From assembly GCA_963693285.1 (NCBI GenBank), contig OY848921.1, positions 4,025,497-4,089,496 of the forward strand: a DNA stretch of 64,000 nt, in the 5' to 3' direction. The DNA is from Xestospongia muta (taxonomy: Eukaryota; Porifera; Demospongiae; Haplosclerida; Petrosiidae). The notes under the pieces were generated by a model, which worked only from the letters and a program-made list of their open reading frames with translations, was not told where the DNA came from and ran no database searches. The translations under genes were made by a program, and so were the position numbers. Shown in pieces: positions 13,452 through 25,248 of the stretch (its first letter is position 1; each line of letters begins with the position of its first letter).

Positions 13452-13544
13452 TTGATCGCTAGTATTTACATCAGCTCCTCTTAAAAGAATATCTTTAACT
13501 CCCAACAGGTCACCTTTCTTAACTAAGTTAATTAGATTATAATT
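13452..13544 (-). CDS. Ankyrin-repeat exon (first visible, likely N-terminal cap)
   Basis: A 93-nt exon of 31 codons: NYNLINLVKKGDLLGVKD followed by ILLRGADVNTSDQ. This is the typical start of an ankyrin array (KKGD-L--VK-LL-RGADVN). The acceptor is TACTATAG, the donor CAA/GTAAGT, and both ends are phase 0. Upstream coding exons of the same gene were not identified with confidence. The minus-strand ORF at 15852-16052 is one possible 5' exon, but no linking exon was found. Confidence 0.75.
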
Positions 13545-13868
13545 CTATAGTAAAAAACATTATTATTTATTGTATCATCAGTTAAATTATATCTTGCAGT
13601 CTAAAAATTCACACAAAAACTATTTCTTACATTGAATTTCATGCATTTAATAATAAAATACTTGAATACAATGACAAAAAAGATACATTTGATAGTTATA
13701 AATTGAGAATTCCAACTTAATATTAGATGTCAGGCCTAAAGTAAACTACTTCATACAACAGAAATGCCTTATAATAGCACTTACAATAAAACATAATGTT
13801 AGTATTCTACCATAATATATTACATAACAAGCACATTAATATTTCATAACTGCTTGTCATGTTTAATA

Positions 13869-14284
13869 CCGTATTTGCAGGTCGTTAGGCACATATGGTT
13901 ATTAAGCGCATACTGTTTGTTAAATGCACACATTTATCTTGGCCAGAACTTTTTTTTATTAAGAACTTAATGAATTATATTAATAAGCAATAATGGAGAG
14001 TAGCTCCACGTAGAGTTTCGACAGCTACGTTGAAGGAGAATGAAAATTAAAGGCTGGTGGTTCAAGAAAAGGGCCAAACAAATTGTGTGATGACCTCGAA
14101 TTATGCTGTCAAATGAGAACTCAGTAGAAACACCAGCCATATCCTACATGTGCTCAAGTTAAAGCCACACCCAGAAAAGTGACATCATCCGCAAAGGCTA
14201 CTTGTTAAGCATGTATCCTTATTAATTGCATATTTTCTTCCTATGGAGATACAAGTGCATGCGCTTAATAACCAGCAAATATGG
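13869..14284. mobile_element. MITE-like element with inverted ends
   Basis: The left end (CCGTATTTGCAGGT... then GGTTATTAAGCGCAT) is mirrored at the right end, which reads ATGCGCTTAATAACCAGCAAATATGG. Reversed, the right end gives CCATATTTGCTGG followed by TTATTAAGCGCAT. The element is about 416 bp and has no transposase ORF. The left arm has an extra roughly 10-bp stretch. No clear target-site duplication is visible. It is probably a non-autonomous DNA transposon; the superfamily cannot be assigned. Confidence 0.55.
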
Positions 14285-14312
14285 AAATCAGTCCAATACA
14301 AACAATACAAAC

Positions 14313-14526
14313 AAGATAATAAGGATGACAGTTAATTTATCCCTATATAATAGCACAGACACATGTAAAATGAAACAATGTATCACAAAAAGTATTTCAT
14401 ATTTGTAAAAGTGCCCGTTATATATTATATTATAAAACTAACATCACTATGTTATTGATAATGTGACTTTTAAGTGACTATATAATTCATGGTATGAGGG
14501 GTGTGGTCAAGAAGGTGATGCAGTAC
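14313..14526. repeat. Direct repeat, copy 1 (about 214 bp)
   Basis: Starts AAGATAATAAGGATGACAG and ends GTGATGCAGTAC. It is repeated at 14963-15171 with about 95 percent identity by eye and a small AT indel. It contains only short chance ORFs. Confidence 0.85.
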
Positions 14527-14962
14527 CATAGATAGTATAGACCACGTAACCGGGATTGGAAACGGATCACGTGATCCCATAGAACTGAATGAACATTTAA
14601 AAACGCACACCGTGTCCAAAGAAATCAATTAATTTTTATTACCTGACATTGTAAACTGGACACACTCTTACCAGTATTATTTACTCTATGAAGACATTAA
14701 TGTGATTTTTATTTATCAAAACATTGACTACATAATTTTCTTTATGTTCTATTATTAAAAGTAGTTAATAACACAGACATTCACTTTTAAATTACTTATT
14801 TTACGATGAAAATAGCACTAAAAATACTTTTATAGCTCTTTCATCTTACAGCATTGTTATTACTAAAAGATTTAGGGCAAAATATTTAGAACAAATAAGA
14901 ACACGTTGGTTTAGACTGTTTTTTCTAAGTAAAGTCGCACTATTCTTATGGAAAACACTAAA
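14527..14962. other. Spacer between the direct repeats, no gene seen
   Basis: Holds a perfect 14-bp palindrome GGATCACGTGATCC (14564-14577) with a central E-box CACGTG. The rest is AT-rich sequence with no coding signal. Confidence 0.4.
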
Positions 14963-15171
14963 AAGATAATAAGGATGACAGTTAATTTTTCCCTATATAA
15001 TAGCACAGACACATGTAAAATAAAACATTGTATCACAAAAAGTATTTCATATTTGTAAAAGTGCCCGTTATATATTATAAAACTAACATCACTATGTTAT
15101 TAATAATGTGACTTTTAAGTGACTATATAATTCATGGTATGAGGGGTGTGGTCAAGAAGGTGATGCAGTAC
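14963..15171. repeat. Direct repeat, copy 2 (about 209 bp)
   Basis: Second copy of 14313-14526, in the same orientation, ending GTGATGCAGTAC. The pair could be the ends of a non-autonomous element or a simple local duplication. Confidence 0.85.
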
Positions 15172-15309
15172 AAAGTGATACTGAATGCTATAAAACAGTC
15201 TCAGTATCATAAATCATGTTATACACTCAAAATACACATTATCTGGTTTATTGTGTTCTAAGATTAAAATAGTTTATTAAAATCTTCCAAAAACTCATTC
15301 ATTTTTCCT

Positions 15310-15396
15310 TTATATAGAAGCTTTCATGTCAAAGTATGATACTGCCTCTTTAGTAGCACTTGATAAATCTACTATGACTGGGAGATCTTTAGACAT
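15310..15396 (-). CDS. Putative terminal exon of a small minus-strand gene
   Basis: An open frame ending MSKDLPVIVDLSSATKE then AVSYFDMKASI and a stop. The frame stays open upstream of this ATG. A polyadenylation signal AATAAA (15273-15278, minus strand) lies about 32 nt after the stop. It could be the last exon of a gene whose first exon is 15852-16052. However, the best acceptor (CTAAAG) does not join the two in frame, so a further exon or a separate gene is possible. The protein is not recognised. Confidence 0.25.
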   Translation of the reverse strand: MSKDLPVIVDLSSATKEAVSYFDMKASI

Positions 15397-15851
15397 AGTG
15401 AAAAGTGAAACAATTAATAAGCATGTTGTCATGTGATAATGACTTTATTCATAAATTGAAGTCAATATAATTGACTCTACATAATTCTGTGCTAAATTAA
15501 ATTTGATCTTAAGCAGTTTTACTAAATATTCCCCTCTCCTTAATATCATGATAGTACAACACTATACAAGTACATACTGTTAAATACAGGTATTCAGTGG
15601 TATCATATACTACTGGTACATATTGATATCATATAACATTTACTGGTAGTCTGCTAACTTACTGCTAACTAAATGTTAACTGCTAGAAGTTATTGTCATC
15701 AAATGGTAAAACACAGTGTCTAAAACAGTATTTTTAATACTAAGTACTCAAATAAACAATTTACAATATTGGAGAACTTTGGTGTTTCTGTGGATGTTTT
15801 CTAATGTCATAATATTAATGGGTAAGTACTTAAGTGTACAATGAAAAGTAT

Positions 15852-16052
15852 CTAGTCTATACAAACCTCAGGATCTGACTCCTCTGACTCTGAAGTTTCT
15901 GTTTGGGAGTTACTTGAATCAGGTTCTGATATCTCAACAAGCTCATTCTCTGAGTCTGAATTTTCTCTTTGGGAGCTACTCGAGTCATCTTCCCGATTGT
16001 GCTTGCTAGGAAAGAAGCCTTCAATAAAAGGAGAACTCTTTCTCTTACTCAT
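15852..16052 (-). CDS. Acidic serine-rich ORF, possible first exon
   Basis: 66 codons from ATG to stop, starting MSKRKSSPFIEGFFPSKHN and followed by a Ser/Glu/Asp-rich tail. The tail would end at a plausible donor, CCTGAG/GTTTGT, at the codons DPE. The N-terminal basic patch followed by I-E-G-F-F resembles the PCNA-interacting (PIP-like) motif found at the start of several transposase-derived proteins, although the usual Gln is Ser here. The preceding 150 bp is unusually CpG-rich for this window and may be its promoter. Function is unknown. Confidence 0.35.
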   Translation of the reverse strand: MSKRKSSPFIEGFFPSKHNREDDSSSSQRENSDSENELVEISEPDSSNSQTETSESEESDPEVCID

Positions 16053-16215
16053 TATACCCCTTATATTGCGCTTTAATTAGAGTTACTTTTAAACATACTC
16101 TATTATAGCTTCGTCCCCAGACACCCACTCCCTCTGACGGGGTTTCGCTCGCAGGCCAGATGGCACTTAGTCAGGGGACAGTGACGTAGGTCTAGGTCAA
16201 TGCGAAGATGCCATT
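16053..16215 (-). promoter_or_regulatory. CpG-containing region upstream of the acidic ORF
   Basis: The stretch GACGGGGTTTCGCTCGC and its surroundings are much richer in G, C and CpG than the rest of the window. They sit directly 5' of the minus-strand ATG at 16052. Short mirrored motifs (GTCCCCAGAC and GTCAGGGGAC) suggest that it could instead be a small inverted-repeat element. No TATA box is evident. Confidence 0.2.
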
Positions 16216-16695
16216 CACTTTATGTGTTATTTCTAATTTATTACTTAATAGATAAAACTCTAGTTTAATAGACAATTTGCAGAGTTGCAAGATCTATTGA
16301 ATAGTCTAAACCATTTCTCACTAGTTCATTCCTAGCCTGAGTTATAACACTGAATGTAGTTTCAAACTCAACTTGAACAACTAGTGAATACTCATATTTA
16401 CATGTTTCAATTACACAATATTATTATGCTGTCTATAAAGTATGAGATGACACGTTTCTATATATTGACTAATGTTCATACAAACAACTCTATCAGTTCA
16501 CCTTCATTATGTATGAAACCATCTTGTTGATGCCATTGGTATTTTCAAACATTTGTTACCAGCTAAAACCCACTCTTGACAGATCTAACATCTTCCCTAA
16601 TATCTATATCATCTAGACTTGATAAAGTGCACAGTCCTTTACAGCAGTGTAATTAACTTCAAAAGAGCCCTATCTAATTACCACTACTATAATAG

Positions 16696-16782
16696 TTACC
16701 TCACAAACTACCTGCGAGTCTGGAGACCACACCTCACTCAAGATTCTTGAACCATTGAATGACTACAACGTGGAGCTACCAG
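16696..16782 (+). CDS. Isolated candidate exon, fibronectin-III-like flavour
   Basis: An open 87-nt stretch between an acceptor (ATAATAG) and a strong donor (CCAG/GTAAGT). It reads TSQTTCESGDHTSLKILEP then LNDYNVELP. The pattern L-K-I-L-E-P-L-x-x-Y-x-V resembles the central strand region of a fibronectin type III domain. No partner exon was identified, so this may be a relic or a chance ORF. Confidence 0.25.
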
Positions 16783-18158
16783 GTAAGTAGGGTACATATT
16801 CTCATATAGCCAACATGTTCATTCTTCTCCTCATTCTATGACCACAATCCTTAGTCTACTCTTTATAAAACTAATAAAAGATTCACCAGACAATTTCCAA
16901 ATCAGTCATTATATTATCATCTTTATCTCCATTACTATTGATACTCAATCTGCTGCTTTTGATCTATTAAAACTAAGATCTGTAGACCCTCAAATACCAC
17001 ATCTTAACTTAACTAGACACTTTATTTCAAAAGAGTCATTAGAATCATCTCTCTATCTTAATCTCTCTATTTCTACTTTCTAAATTCATACAACACTAAG
17101 ATCTCCTGCATATCATACATTTCCTGTCTATTCTCTAATTATCTCTCCACCAGTACTCCAAATCCTACTCTTCATTTCAGTCTTAACTGATAGCAATAAC
17201 TGTTACAGACCTTCAAAGTCATCTCTTGAGTATTGATCTAAATCAAATGTAGTAAATATGCTGCCTAAGTCATGCAGTGTAAGGACTAATTATTGGTACT
17301 GTAAAATATAAGTGACCCCTACTATTATTATATGTGAATTGAGTATTCTTTCACTTATACAAAAAGGTCAATTTGTATTAAAAATCCAACTATTTGCAAT
17401 TTATTGTCTACAGTCTTATATTATTACCTACCTTATGCATGTGTGCAGCTACCATACTGGGCTTTGATCTCTTATTAATGTTTTGTTCTAAAGTCATGGC
17501 TATTTTCTTACCTTGTCAGTTGTCATATTTGTATTATGTTGCTTAGTAAGTTCTCGTGTAGTGCACATAGCAGTGTGACAACCATCACTTAGTATATTTC
17601 AGCTATTACTGCACTGAGGGTTCTGCATTTTAGTGCTTTTTCCAATTAAGTTATTATTAGGTGTGGTGATTGTGTCTCTTCAGTCCTCCAGTAAACTTGG
17701 TATCACTACAGAACACCTACTAGAAGTTAATAAAGGGTCATCAGATGTTTTTCCAGAGATTGATTGTGTTACTAATCAATTGATACTAGATTTTTATGAC
17801 TTCAAGGAGAGAAATAGTACATGCACATACCAAATTGTTTGTAAATGGCTACCTCATTTGTATAAAAGTCACTTGCCAGATAGGGGAACACCAACACCTC
17901 AGCAGCTTCACATATTTGAAAATTCCAATTATAGTCCAGTTGATGGGTTTCAAAGACCACATTGATAGGTTTCAATTCCAATTACCTACCAAGTTGGTGA
18001 GTTCCAATTCCTTATTCCCTATTCCATTCTTGGCACGTGGGCCATTTCTAATTTTTATTAGACTTTGTTATTTCAAATATGCATTTTTAACATGTGTGTA
18101 TACATTTTTATTCTTATAAAATGGCTAGTACAGAGCTCACTATTTTAGTGGCATTCCT
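16783..18158. other. No recognisable gene
   Basis: Several 80-110 codon open frames exist here (for example 17633-17965). They have low-complexity composition, no family motif and mutually overlapping frames. I treat the stretch as non-coding. Confidence 0.5.
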
Positions 18159-19168
18159 ATGTCTCCTTTAATGAATTCCTCTGAATTTTCAAGAGATGAG
18201 CTAATACACTATTTTGCTATTTGTGGACTTTCTACTAATTCAATAGAAAAATTACTGACAGGAAAATATGGTTACTCTATCATTAAGAGACATATAAGAA
18301 GGATTAGAGCCAAATTAGGTGTCAGCCAAAAGTCAGAAGAATCATCTATTATGAAAATATGTGATAGCATTCAGGTATAAGCAATAATATAGTTATATTA
18401 CTTTAAATGTTAAAGCATTATTTCTATTATAAGAAAGAATTACAATTTTCTGGTATATATGTCCATTGTAGCTATTAGAGATTATATAATATTATGGAGA
18501 TGCACTCATAGTTTTGTTACCTTTAATGGATCTGGAAGGCTCCAAAAAAAGGAGTTGGCAGAGATTGAAAAGATGGATATATCGTAGTAAGGTAAATTAA
18601 ATGATTGTCATGTTTACACTATAATTTATAAAAACTTTTAGGGTCCAAATTTTATTTGGCACTGTAATAGCTATGATAAATTAAAGCCATTTGGTATCAC
18701 TATTCATGGCTGCATTGCTGGGTATGTTCCCAATATGCATGATTCCTTTATTTTTTAATTTTTTAACATAGGTACTCAAGAAGACTTATGTGGATGAAAT
18801 GTGCAAGTACTAACAATGATCCACACATTATTGCACAGTACTATTTAGATAAAGTAAAAACATTTAATGGTATAAGTTATGAAATAAGCTATAATATAAA
18901 TTAATAAAATATTTAGGTCTTCCTAGAGTAGTAAGAACTGATGGAGGGACAGAAAACTCAATAATTGCCTTTGTTCAACCAACATTAAGAAGTATTCACA
19001 ATGATAGCTTGTCTGTTGAAATGAGTTTTAGATATAGTCAATCTAGCTCTAATCAGGTAAATACTTTAAATAAAACTTTAAAAAATTGCTAATTATATAG
19101 TGAATTGAAGCTTGGTGGGCGTTCCTGAGATGCAGATTGACTGACTGGTGGATTCAATTTTTCCGTGT
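18159..19168 (+). pseudogene. Integrase-core (rve-like) gene, intron-bearing pseudogene
   Basis: Six exons separated by introns of about 45-100 bp can be read: 18159-18374, 18472-18591, 18642-18721, 18772-18869, 18917-19056 and 19101-about 19168. The product begins MNSSEFSRDELIHYFAICG. Family landmarks follow: GPNFIWHCNSYDKLKPFG, IHGCIAGYSRRLMWMK, LPRVVRTDGGTENS and IEAWWAFLRCRLTDWWIQFF. This matches the metazoan single-ORF integrase-core family (DDE fold). The family's usual first Asp (WH-DGYDK) is Asn here, while the Asp of TDGG and the Glu of IEAWW remain. A stop in exon 2 (after LLEII) and a TGA in place of the Arg before IEAWW show decay. Conserved introns mean DNA-level descent, not retroposition. 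Confidence 0.7.
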
Positions 19169-19717
19169 AAGCTAAATCTTGCATATAGAGGAGCTCCAGT
19201 ATGGTGAATTGTCTGTAACAATGTACTTTGTACTAGAACAATGTATGGATGTGTAAATCATGTACAATCTCTATCTAGAATATTTGTGCTCTTGTGTGTA
19301 AGTAGTCTTGATAAGCATATTTGAGAGTAGGATGTAACAGAGAGTGACTGAGGAAGTACTCATAATCCTTGTAAGTATATATTGTATAGGAGATGATTCC
19401 AAGTGGATTAGTAGGACCAGATTACTCTCTGGATTCTCCAGATCCTCTTTAACATTGTAAATATATGATACTCATTACATGATTATTAAATAACATAAGT
19501 ATATCTCTGAAATCAACAAATTCACAAGTCTTGAATCTATCCATTGAGACACTACCATTAAAATATAACTAACTGATAGCATTAATAATTTGAAAGCTTA
19601 ATGGATGATCTCCTAAAGCCTTAAATATTAAAAGCTGGTGTTCCTTTGACATAACATCTCACAATATTGTGTTGTCCTCTATGGATCACAAGCTACTCCA
19701 TGAATCCAAGAGTTGTT

Positions 19718-20017
19718 TTATTTGTTTGTAGACAGGTAAGAAGTCTTAAGGAGATGTTCCTTGTGATTATATTGACATAATTCTTCAGCAATCTCAATAG
19801 CCTTAGGGAAGTAGTTATCAAAGTATTTACTGACAATATTAACAAGAGTGTCAGCAAACCCCAAATCAAGATGGCAGGAGGAGACAATAAAGACCCTTTC
19901 AGTAGAGTCCAAGATCTCTTTATTGATTTCAATTTGAGGGGCCCAGAGTGGACTTGCATTGACCCTAGGTAGATGAACAACATCATTGATACTAAGGTCC
20001 ATATAGTTCATATTCAT
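19718..20017 (-). pseudogene. GH38-like (DUF5054-type) glycosidase N-terminal fragment
   Basis: 99 codons. The segment ERVFIVSSCHLDLGFADT followed by LVNIVSKYFDNYFPKAIEIA resembles the first strand and helix of alpha-mannosidase-like proteins: a hydrophobic strand, then H-L-D-x-G-F-x-D, then a Tyr-Phe-Pro-Ala helix. In that fold the His-Asp pair binds metal. The frame then shifts, with a second overlapping frame covering 19693-19986, and no further domain can be followed. It looks like a broken gene fragment; assignment is by motif memory only. Confidence 0.4.
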
Positions 20018-21702
20018 GAGCTATATACAAAGACTGTCTTATGTAAATTTTAACATTGCAAAATAGACATAGACCAGGATTATCTGCTCTCTACTATATC
20101 ATATTATTTCATGCAATATAACAGGTGCTTCTTGGTGTAACTTGATTAATGATATAACAACATGTCCCAATATAACAGATACAGAAAGTCCCTTCATTAT
20201 GTAAACTATTGATGTACATTATTACATTACTTATTTTAAATGAATAAAATATTGTATCTAAATTTAGCAGTCCTAGGATTAAATTGGTACAGTGAAACAA
20301 ATGTATATAAAAGGCATTTTAGCACATTGGAATCTGTCCATAGTATAGAGATATTTGGAATCACTCCCTTCTCATTGCCCATTTAAGAATATTGGGATTT
20401 TGTGCATAAGGTGCTGTGCTAATTGTTAGGGGGTGGGCAAGTCTTTACATGCCCCTGCACACAAATACTGTGGTTGGTATTGTTATGCTATACTAAGCTG
20501 TCTTTACTACATAATTTATCAGTCTATATGTGTGCATACTAGACAATTAGGAGATCATGATGCTATACAAAGGTATTCACAAAGCAGAGCCCTTTTACCC
20601 GAACTATCGAAGTAGATACTCCCAGACCTGTCTCACTGAGTTATATAAACTTTTTAGCAAAACTATAAGATTATACATATAGACTGTGTTAGCTCTAAAT
20701 GTAGTGCTGCAGTCAAAATATTACAGGTTTATCATGTTAAGGGGAATTCAAGGGGAACTGCCTGGTTGTCACAGCTTCCAACTGATCCTTGGGGTTCTGA
20801 TGTACCTTGTTAGGCAGTTGAATCCCATCTGCCTAGCATCTGTATGGTTGACTCAGGGATTTATCTTTTTAATTAAAAAATGATTTTAAAAAATTTTAAA
20901 AATAACACCATATAGGGTATACAAAAAGTATATTGCATCTATGATCAATTGTAATATATGTATTATATCAGAGCTAATATAATTATGATGTATATATGAT
21001 ACATATATCCTCAAGTATTATATATACTTTTCATCCAGTGAAGATTTTATCATTAATGTTCCATTCATCCCTACATATTCCAATATTTTCATTAAAAAAG
21101 CATGGAACTCAGACTGAACCAATAATCAACCACATATTTGTGATATAATAAATGATTGTCCATATACTGATGATAAGCTATTAAACCAATACTTGATAGA
21201 AGTAGAATAAAGTCTACTAATGCAATGCAAGTAATACCATTTCAGTCATGTTGTTGGCTGCACATTATATATTTAATTGACGTATCATTCTAAATGGTGA
21301 AATTACTTATTACAAATATATAGCTGATGCCATTCAAATCAATGAAGACCTGCTGTTTACTTTTTCAATGAATAACAAGTATAAAGAGTATATTAAGTTT
21401 CATGTTTCCTTCATCACTGCTCTTCTGCCAATAAGTTGCCAATTAGATGTGTGGGGAAATTCACGCCCGTGCATTGACTAATACAGCGAAACATGAGTTC
21501 ATGACATCTGTAGGATTGTACAACTTTGAAGCGAAGGCTCCACCTGGACTCACCAATATTGCTAAAAACGGTGTTATTCAATGTTTTATCAATCATCCAA
21601 CTTTTCTTTGTCTAACAAGAACAAGAATTTGAAGACCACAACAATAAATATTAAATGAACATAATTAAAATCAGTTAATAAAATAAACCATCATTGTAAT
21701 TA
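20018..21702. other. No recognisable gene
   Basis: AT-rich sequence with scattered 60-codon frames on both strands, none carrying a recognisable motif or good splice context. Confidence 0.5.
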
Positions 21703-21811
21703 TTATAAATACATTTCATAATCCACAAAGATCCAGTTTTCATTTATTAATTGAAGATATAAGTTGAGGACATCTTTGTCCGTGATACCATTAGACCCAA
21801 TTGTAGCACGC
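21703..21811 (-). CDS. Candidate terminal exon of an unrecognised gene
   Basis: A strong acceptor (pyrimidine tract CCTCTTTACCTTTAG) precedes an open stretch, RATIGSNGITDKDVLNLYLQ then LINENWIFVDYEMYL, and a stop at 21703-21705. Upstream exons were not found. Composition looks protein-like, but no family is recognised. Confidence 0.25.
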
Positions 21812-22991
21812 CTAAAGGTAAAGAGGAAATGATATAAAAATCACATCTTAAGATGAAACTACTGTATAGCTGAACATAACTCTTTAACACTGGGTGTATA
21901 TCAAGATGCACACAAGTATTTTACTCAACTGATAAATAGCGTTGGAAAATTGTTTTCAAAGTACGAGTTAATATTGAAATTTAATTTCTATACAGATTAC
22001 TGACATTCATTCAAGAAAAATTACAGTTTGAACAAACTCAGACAAGTTAGAAATGAATTACAACTAAATACCATTTCAATTGCTATAATTGTAGTACTAT
22101 GTAATGTATGTCACTTCACTAGTGTGACCAATCTGATATGTAGTGTTATAGAAATCAAAGTAAATGTGGGTTATGTAAGTCAACAAATAAATTTCATAAC
22201 TAAATAAAAAACAGGTATGTCTAAAAGTCTAATGTCCCAAGATATTATACTTGTTTCATTAGGTTAACAATTGATAAAACAAAATGGTTTGATATCAACT
22301 ATACCTCAGTATGGCATATCTTTGTGATGAGGTACACCAAATTACTGAAATGTACTTGTGTATATATCAATAATGTACAAAATGAAAGGCACTAAAGTGC
22401 CAAACCTCGCTGCAGTTTCTAAGTTATTTATAAATGCTATGCCATCTTAGGCCCAGCTATGATGTTGCTAGATAGCACTGCAAGAAAATTTAACATTCTA
22501 GAAGGTGTGGTCATATTTATAATGTTTCATATACAAAATTTATTGTAACTTGAAGATGAAACGTTCTTTGGAAACGTCCCGTAGTGCAAATTTAAATCAA
22601 TATATTATCTATTAGTAGCAGTTTTTTCAGAGACGTTTCCTGAATGCGTTACTTCGCTCCAAGTCCATGTACAATCTTGAAAACACTTTTCAGAACTTGT
22701 ATGACAATTGCTTCGACCAACGGCCTTCTGTCTTGCTGATGCGTGTTCCTCTAAGATTGTCTACAACATACTAAAAAATCTCCACATTGAGTTTTTTAAT
22801 TTTGAGAAATGGCACCTTGACCTCTGCAGCCTGAAAATTCTTTTGCGAGTTTTAAGCTTTCATTTTCCTTGACGATGTTCTTGATACTACTGTTGTAAGG
22901 TCCACACGTTTTTGTATTCGTTGCTAAAGGTCGGTAGCTGCAACGCTTCGCTTGCCAAGTTATAGCAGTTCAAAAACAAATCCCGGTAACA
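21812..22991. other. No recognisable gene
   Basis: No frame carrying a family motif was found on either strand. A minus-strand open stretch near 22850-22960 has no recognised motif. Confidence 0.4.
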
Positions 22992-23001
22992 GACACACGC
23001 A

Positions 23002-23033
<32 letters not shown>
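22992..23033. repeat. CA microsatellite
   Basis: An almost uninterrupted run of CA dinucleotides between GGTAACAGACACACGC and TGACAGACTG. Confidence 0.95.
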
Positions 23034-23034
<1 letters not shown>

Positions 23035-23459
23035 ACAGACTGCAGTACCCTCCCTATATGCCCACACACAGTGAGGTTAATTATATATATATAGGTTATC
23101 CAATACTACATGGACATTTTGTACAACGAAGCTAAAAAAGGGACCTACATTACTTAAGTTACTAATTCAACTGTTCACCAAAGGTTGGGAAGTAAATCTT
23201 TACAATGAATTCTCAATTTTTACTATCTTGTGTCAAAATGGTTATAAAGGTGTAATGAAATTATATAGCTAGGTAACAAGAAGTCTGTCAACAAATGATA
23301 TTTATAATTGTCAACAAGGTAAATCTAATGGCTCAGAACCATATCATATGTTCTGTCAATGAAGGCCAATGTCATTGGACACTAATGGTACTAACAAACA
23401 GATAGTTGTACACAAACACAATCATTGATATTGTATAGGTTGTTGACATAAGGAAAAAG

Positions 23460-24659
23460 CAAGCAGAATATTTTGACTCCTACAAAGGATCAAAAGGCTA
23501 TTGAGTACAAATAAAGTATATGTGCTGACTGTTGTTATTTGTATAACTACTCAATCAAACAGAAACATTTTGAGTCTCAACGTCAAGACCAAAAGATGTG
23601 TCCACCAGACTGGAGTGAATAGAAATATATACATAGGACAGTATGTTTTTATTGAATTTTTTAATGCATAATTACTGTCAATAGGATCAACCTAAACAGA
23701 CAAGAATGGATATAATTTTACATTGATAACTGTGATCGTGGTTGATGAGTTTGGTGAAGGGTAGTACCCTGTGTCATAATACCTCTCAAATAGGGAGGAT
23801 CAGACTTTTAGGGTATTTTAAGGCTATCAAAAGGAAGACTGAAGACATACATCCTAAGTGATTTATGACTGATGACGCTGAGAAATTTTTAACACATGGA
23901 CATCTATATTTTAAAAAAACTACACAAACATCAAAATCACTTTGTACATGACATGTTGACGATGTTTGGTGGGGGTATTAATAGAATTGAGGACAAATCC
24001 ACTAAAAAAAGGTACATGTTTGACTGGCTGAAACAGATATACCCAAGTTTGAAAACTTACTATAATGCACACTACAACAACTGAAAACAGCCACAACAAC
24101 AAATTTATTTTATGACTATTTTAAGAAGACATATGTTATGAGAAAAGAACAGTGGACAAAATGCTACCATATAATCAACACAAACATGTCCTTGGAATCT
24201 TTTCATCATCTACTCAAGCATATTTCTATTAAGAGAAAAGTTAATAAGAGGGTAGTTACATGTGTTCACATGTTCACTAAAGTTCCACAGGTTGAAGCTT
24301 TCAATAGACTACTAAAAATGAAAAAAGGAAAAACAACACAAAATCACTGGTATCAACAAAAGCACAATACAAGTCTCAAACTATCTACTACTGCCACATT
24401 AACATCATTTGACACACAATGGCAGGTCAAGTCTAGCAGTAGTGCTATCTATACTTTTAGTCTCAACAATGCCAATGATCACTACAATGTATGCATTCAT
24501 ACATACTCTTGTACATGTCCTGATTCACTTATAAATGCTAGCATTTGTAAACATATCCATTTTGTTGCACTTCAACAGACTCTAATAACCAATGTCTACT
24601 ATAACAACCGAGATTGGGTCAGATATAGTACTCTCCCACATTCAAAACAGAAATGTTAA
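23460..24659 (+). pseudogene. MULE-like transposase with SWIM zinc finger, decayed
   Basis: Family landmarks occur in order but in different frames. VIVVDEFGEG (about 23731-23760) and YLSNREDQTF (about 23785-23812) come first, then FMTDDAEKF (about 23863-23888), containing the acidic catalytic centre typical of MULE transposases. A long open segment of 173 codons follows (24138-24659). It includes NTNMSLESFHHLLKH, RVVTCVHMF and a SWIM finger CTCPDSLINASICKHIH (CxC...CxH) near 24508-24560. Stops between VDEFGEG and SNRED, and a frameshift before FMTDD, prove inactivation. The 5' part before 23700 is too decayed to delimit and termini were not found. Confidence 0.7.
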
Positions 24660-24996
24660 TACACAGCTATCATGAACAACAACAACAACAACAATATGTT
24701 TTCAATAAGAGCAGCAACTAACCATCCACAGCAAGGGCCAACATTTTAATTGCTGTTGTCACAAAGTATTTTATCCTAAGCAATTTTTTGTCCTAGGTCC
24801 AAAAATTGCTAGCTATTATTTATCCCACCCAGCAATTTTATATCCGCCTGCGTCGCTATCTCTACAAGTTGAACAGAGTCCTTTGCCTCGCAAAATAACT
24901 ATTTAAGTCTTTTTGTCACGTGATATACTGTTCAAAAATTCACACTTTACTGTTCAGAGATTCATACTTGTCAAGATTTAGCTAGAAAAAGAAAGT

Positions 24997-25248
24997 ATGG
25001 CTAAGGAAGACGATCTAATTGATGAGGCTTTTCTTTATCTGTCAGAGAAGAAATATCCAGATGGATCCAGTGCTACTAGGAATAGAATAATTAGGGAAAA
25101 GGCAGAAAAATTTGTAATAGTTGATGGAGATAAAATTCATATTAACCTAAAATATTATTACTATAGAATAAAAAATATAAGACTAAAATATAGCAAGCCA
25201 TTTAAAATATATATAGCAAGCCACTTAGTACTCTGGAATGAAATATAA
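24997..25248 (+). pseudogene. Truncated N-terminus of a zinc-binding integrase-like protein
   Basis: Begins MAKEDDLIDEAFLYLSEKKY, then PDGSSATRNRIIREKAEKFV and IVDGDKIHIN. This resembles the start of metazoan integrase proteins with an H2C2 zinc-binding domain (ATR-R-IR-KAEKF-I-DG-LYY), which normally continue for several hundred residues with HHCC and DDE domains. Here the frame ends after 83 codons. The last 20 or so codons are derived from the adjoining AAAATATTGCAAGCCA-type repeat, so the protein is cut off and cannot be a working integrase. The gene sits inside the inverted-repeat element described above. Confidence 0.5.

Noticed and set aside
14564..14577. Perfect palindrome GGATCACGTGATCC as a regulatory site
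   Set aside because: A single CACGTG palindrome in non-coding DNA is expected by chance and no gene start is adjacent.
17633..18119. Two overlapping 107-110 codon plus-strand ORFs
   Set aside because: They overlap in different frames, with no motif or splice support and no homology I recognise.
19450..19680. Minus-strand frame with KALGDHPLSF resembling an NB-ARC motif
   Set aside because: Two in-frame stops and no P-loop or other nucleotide-binding motif nearby; the resemblance is too short.
20433..21632. Several 60-65 codon ORFs on both strands
   Set aside because: Length expected by chance; no motif, splice sites or repeat context.
22887..23069. Cys/Val-rich minus-strand ORF
   Set aside because: Produced by the CA microsatellite; no splice or homology support.
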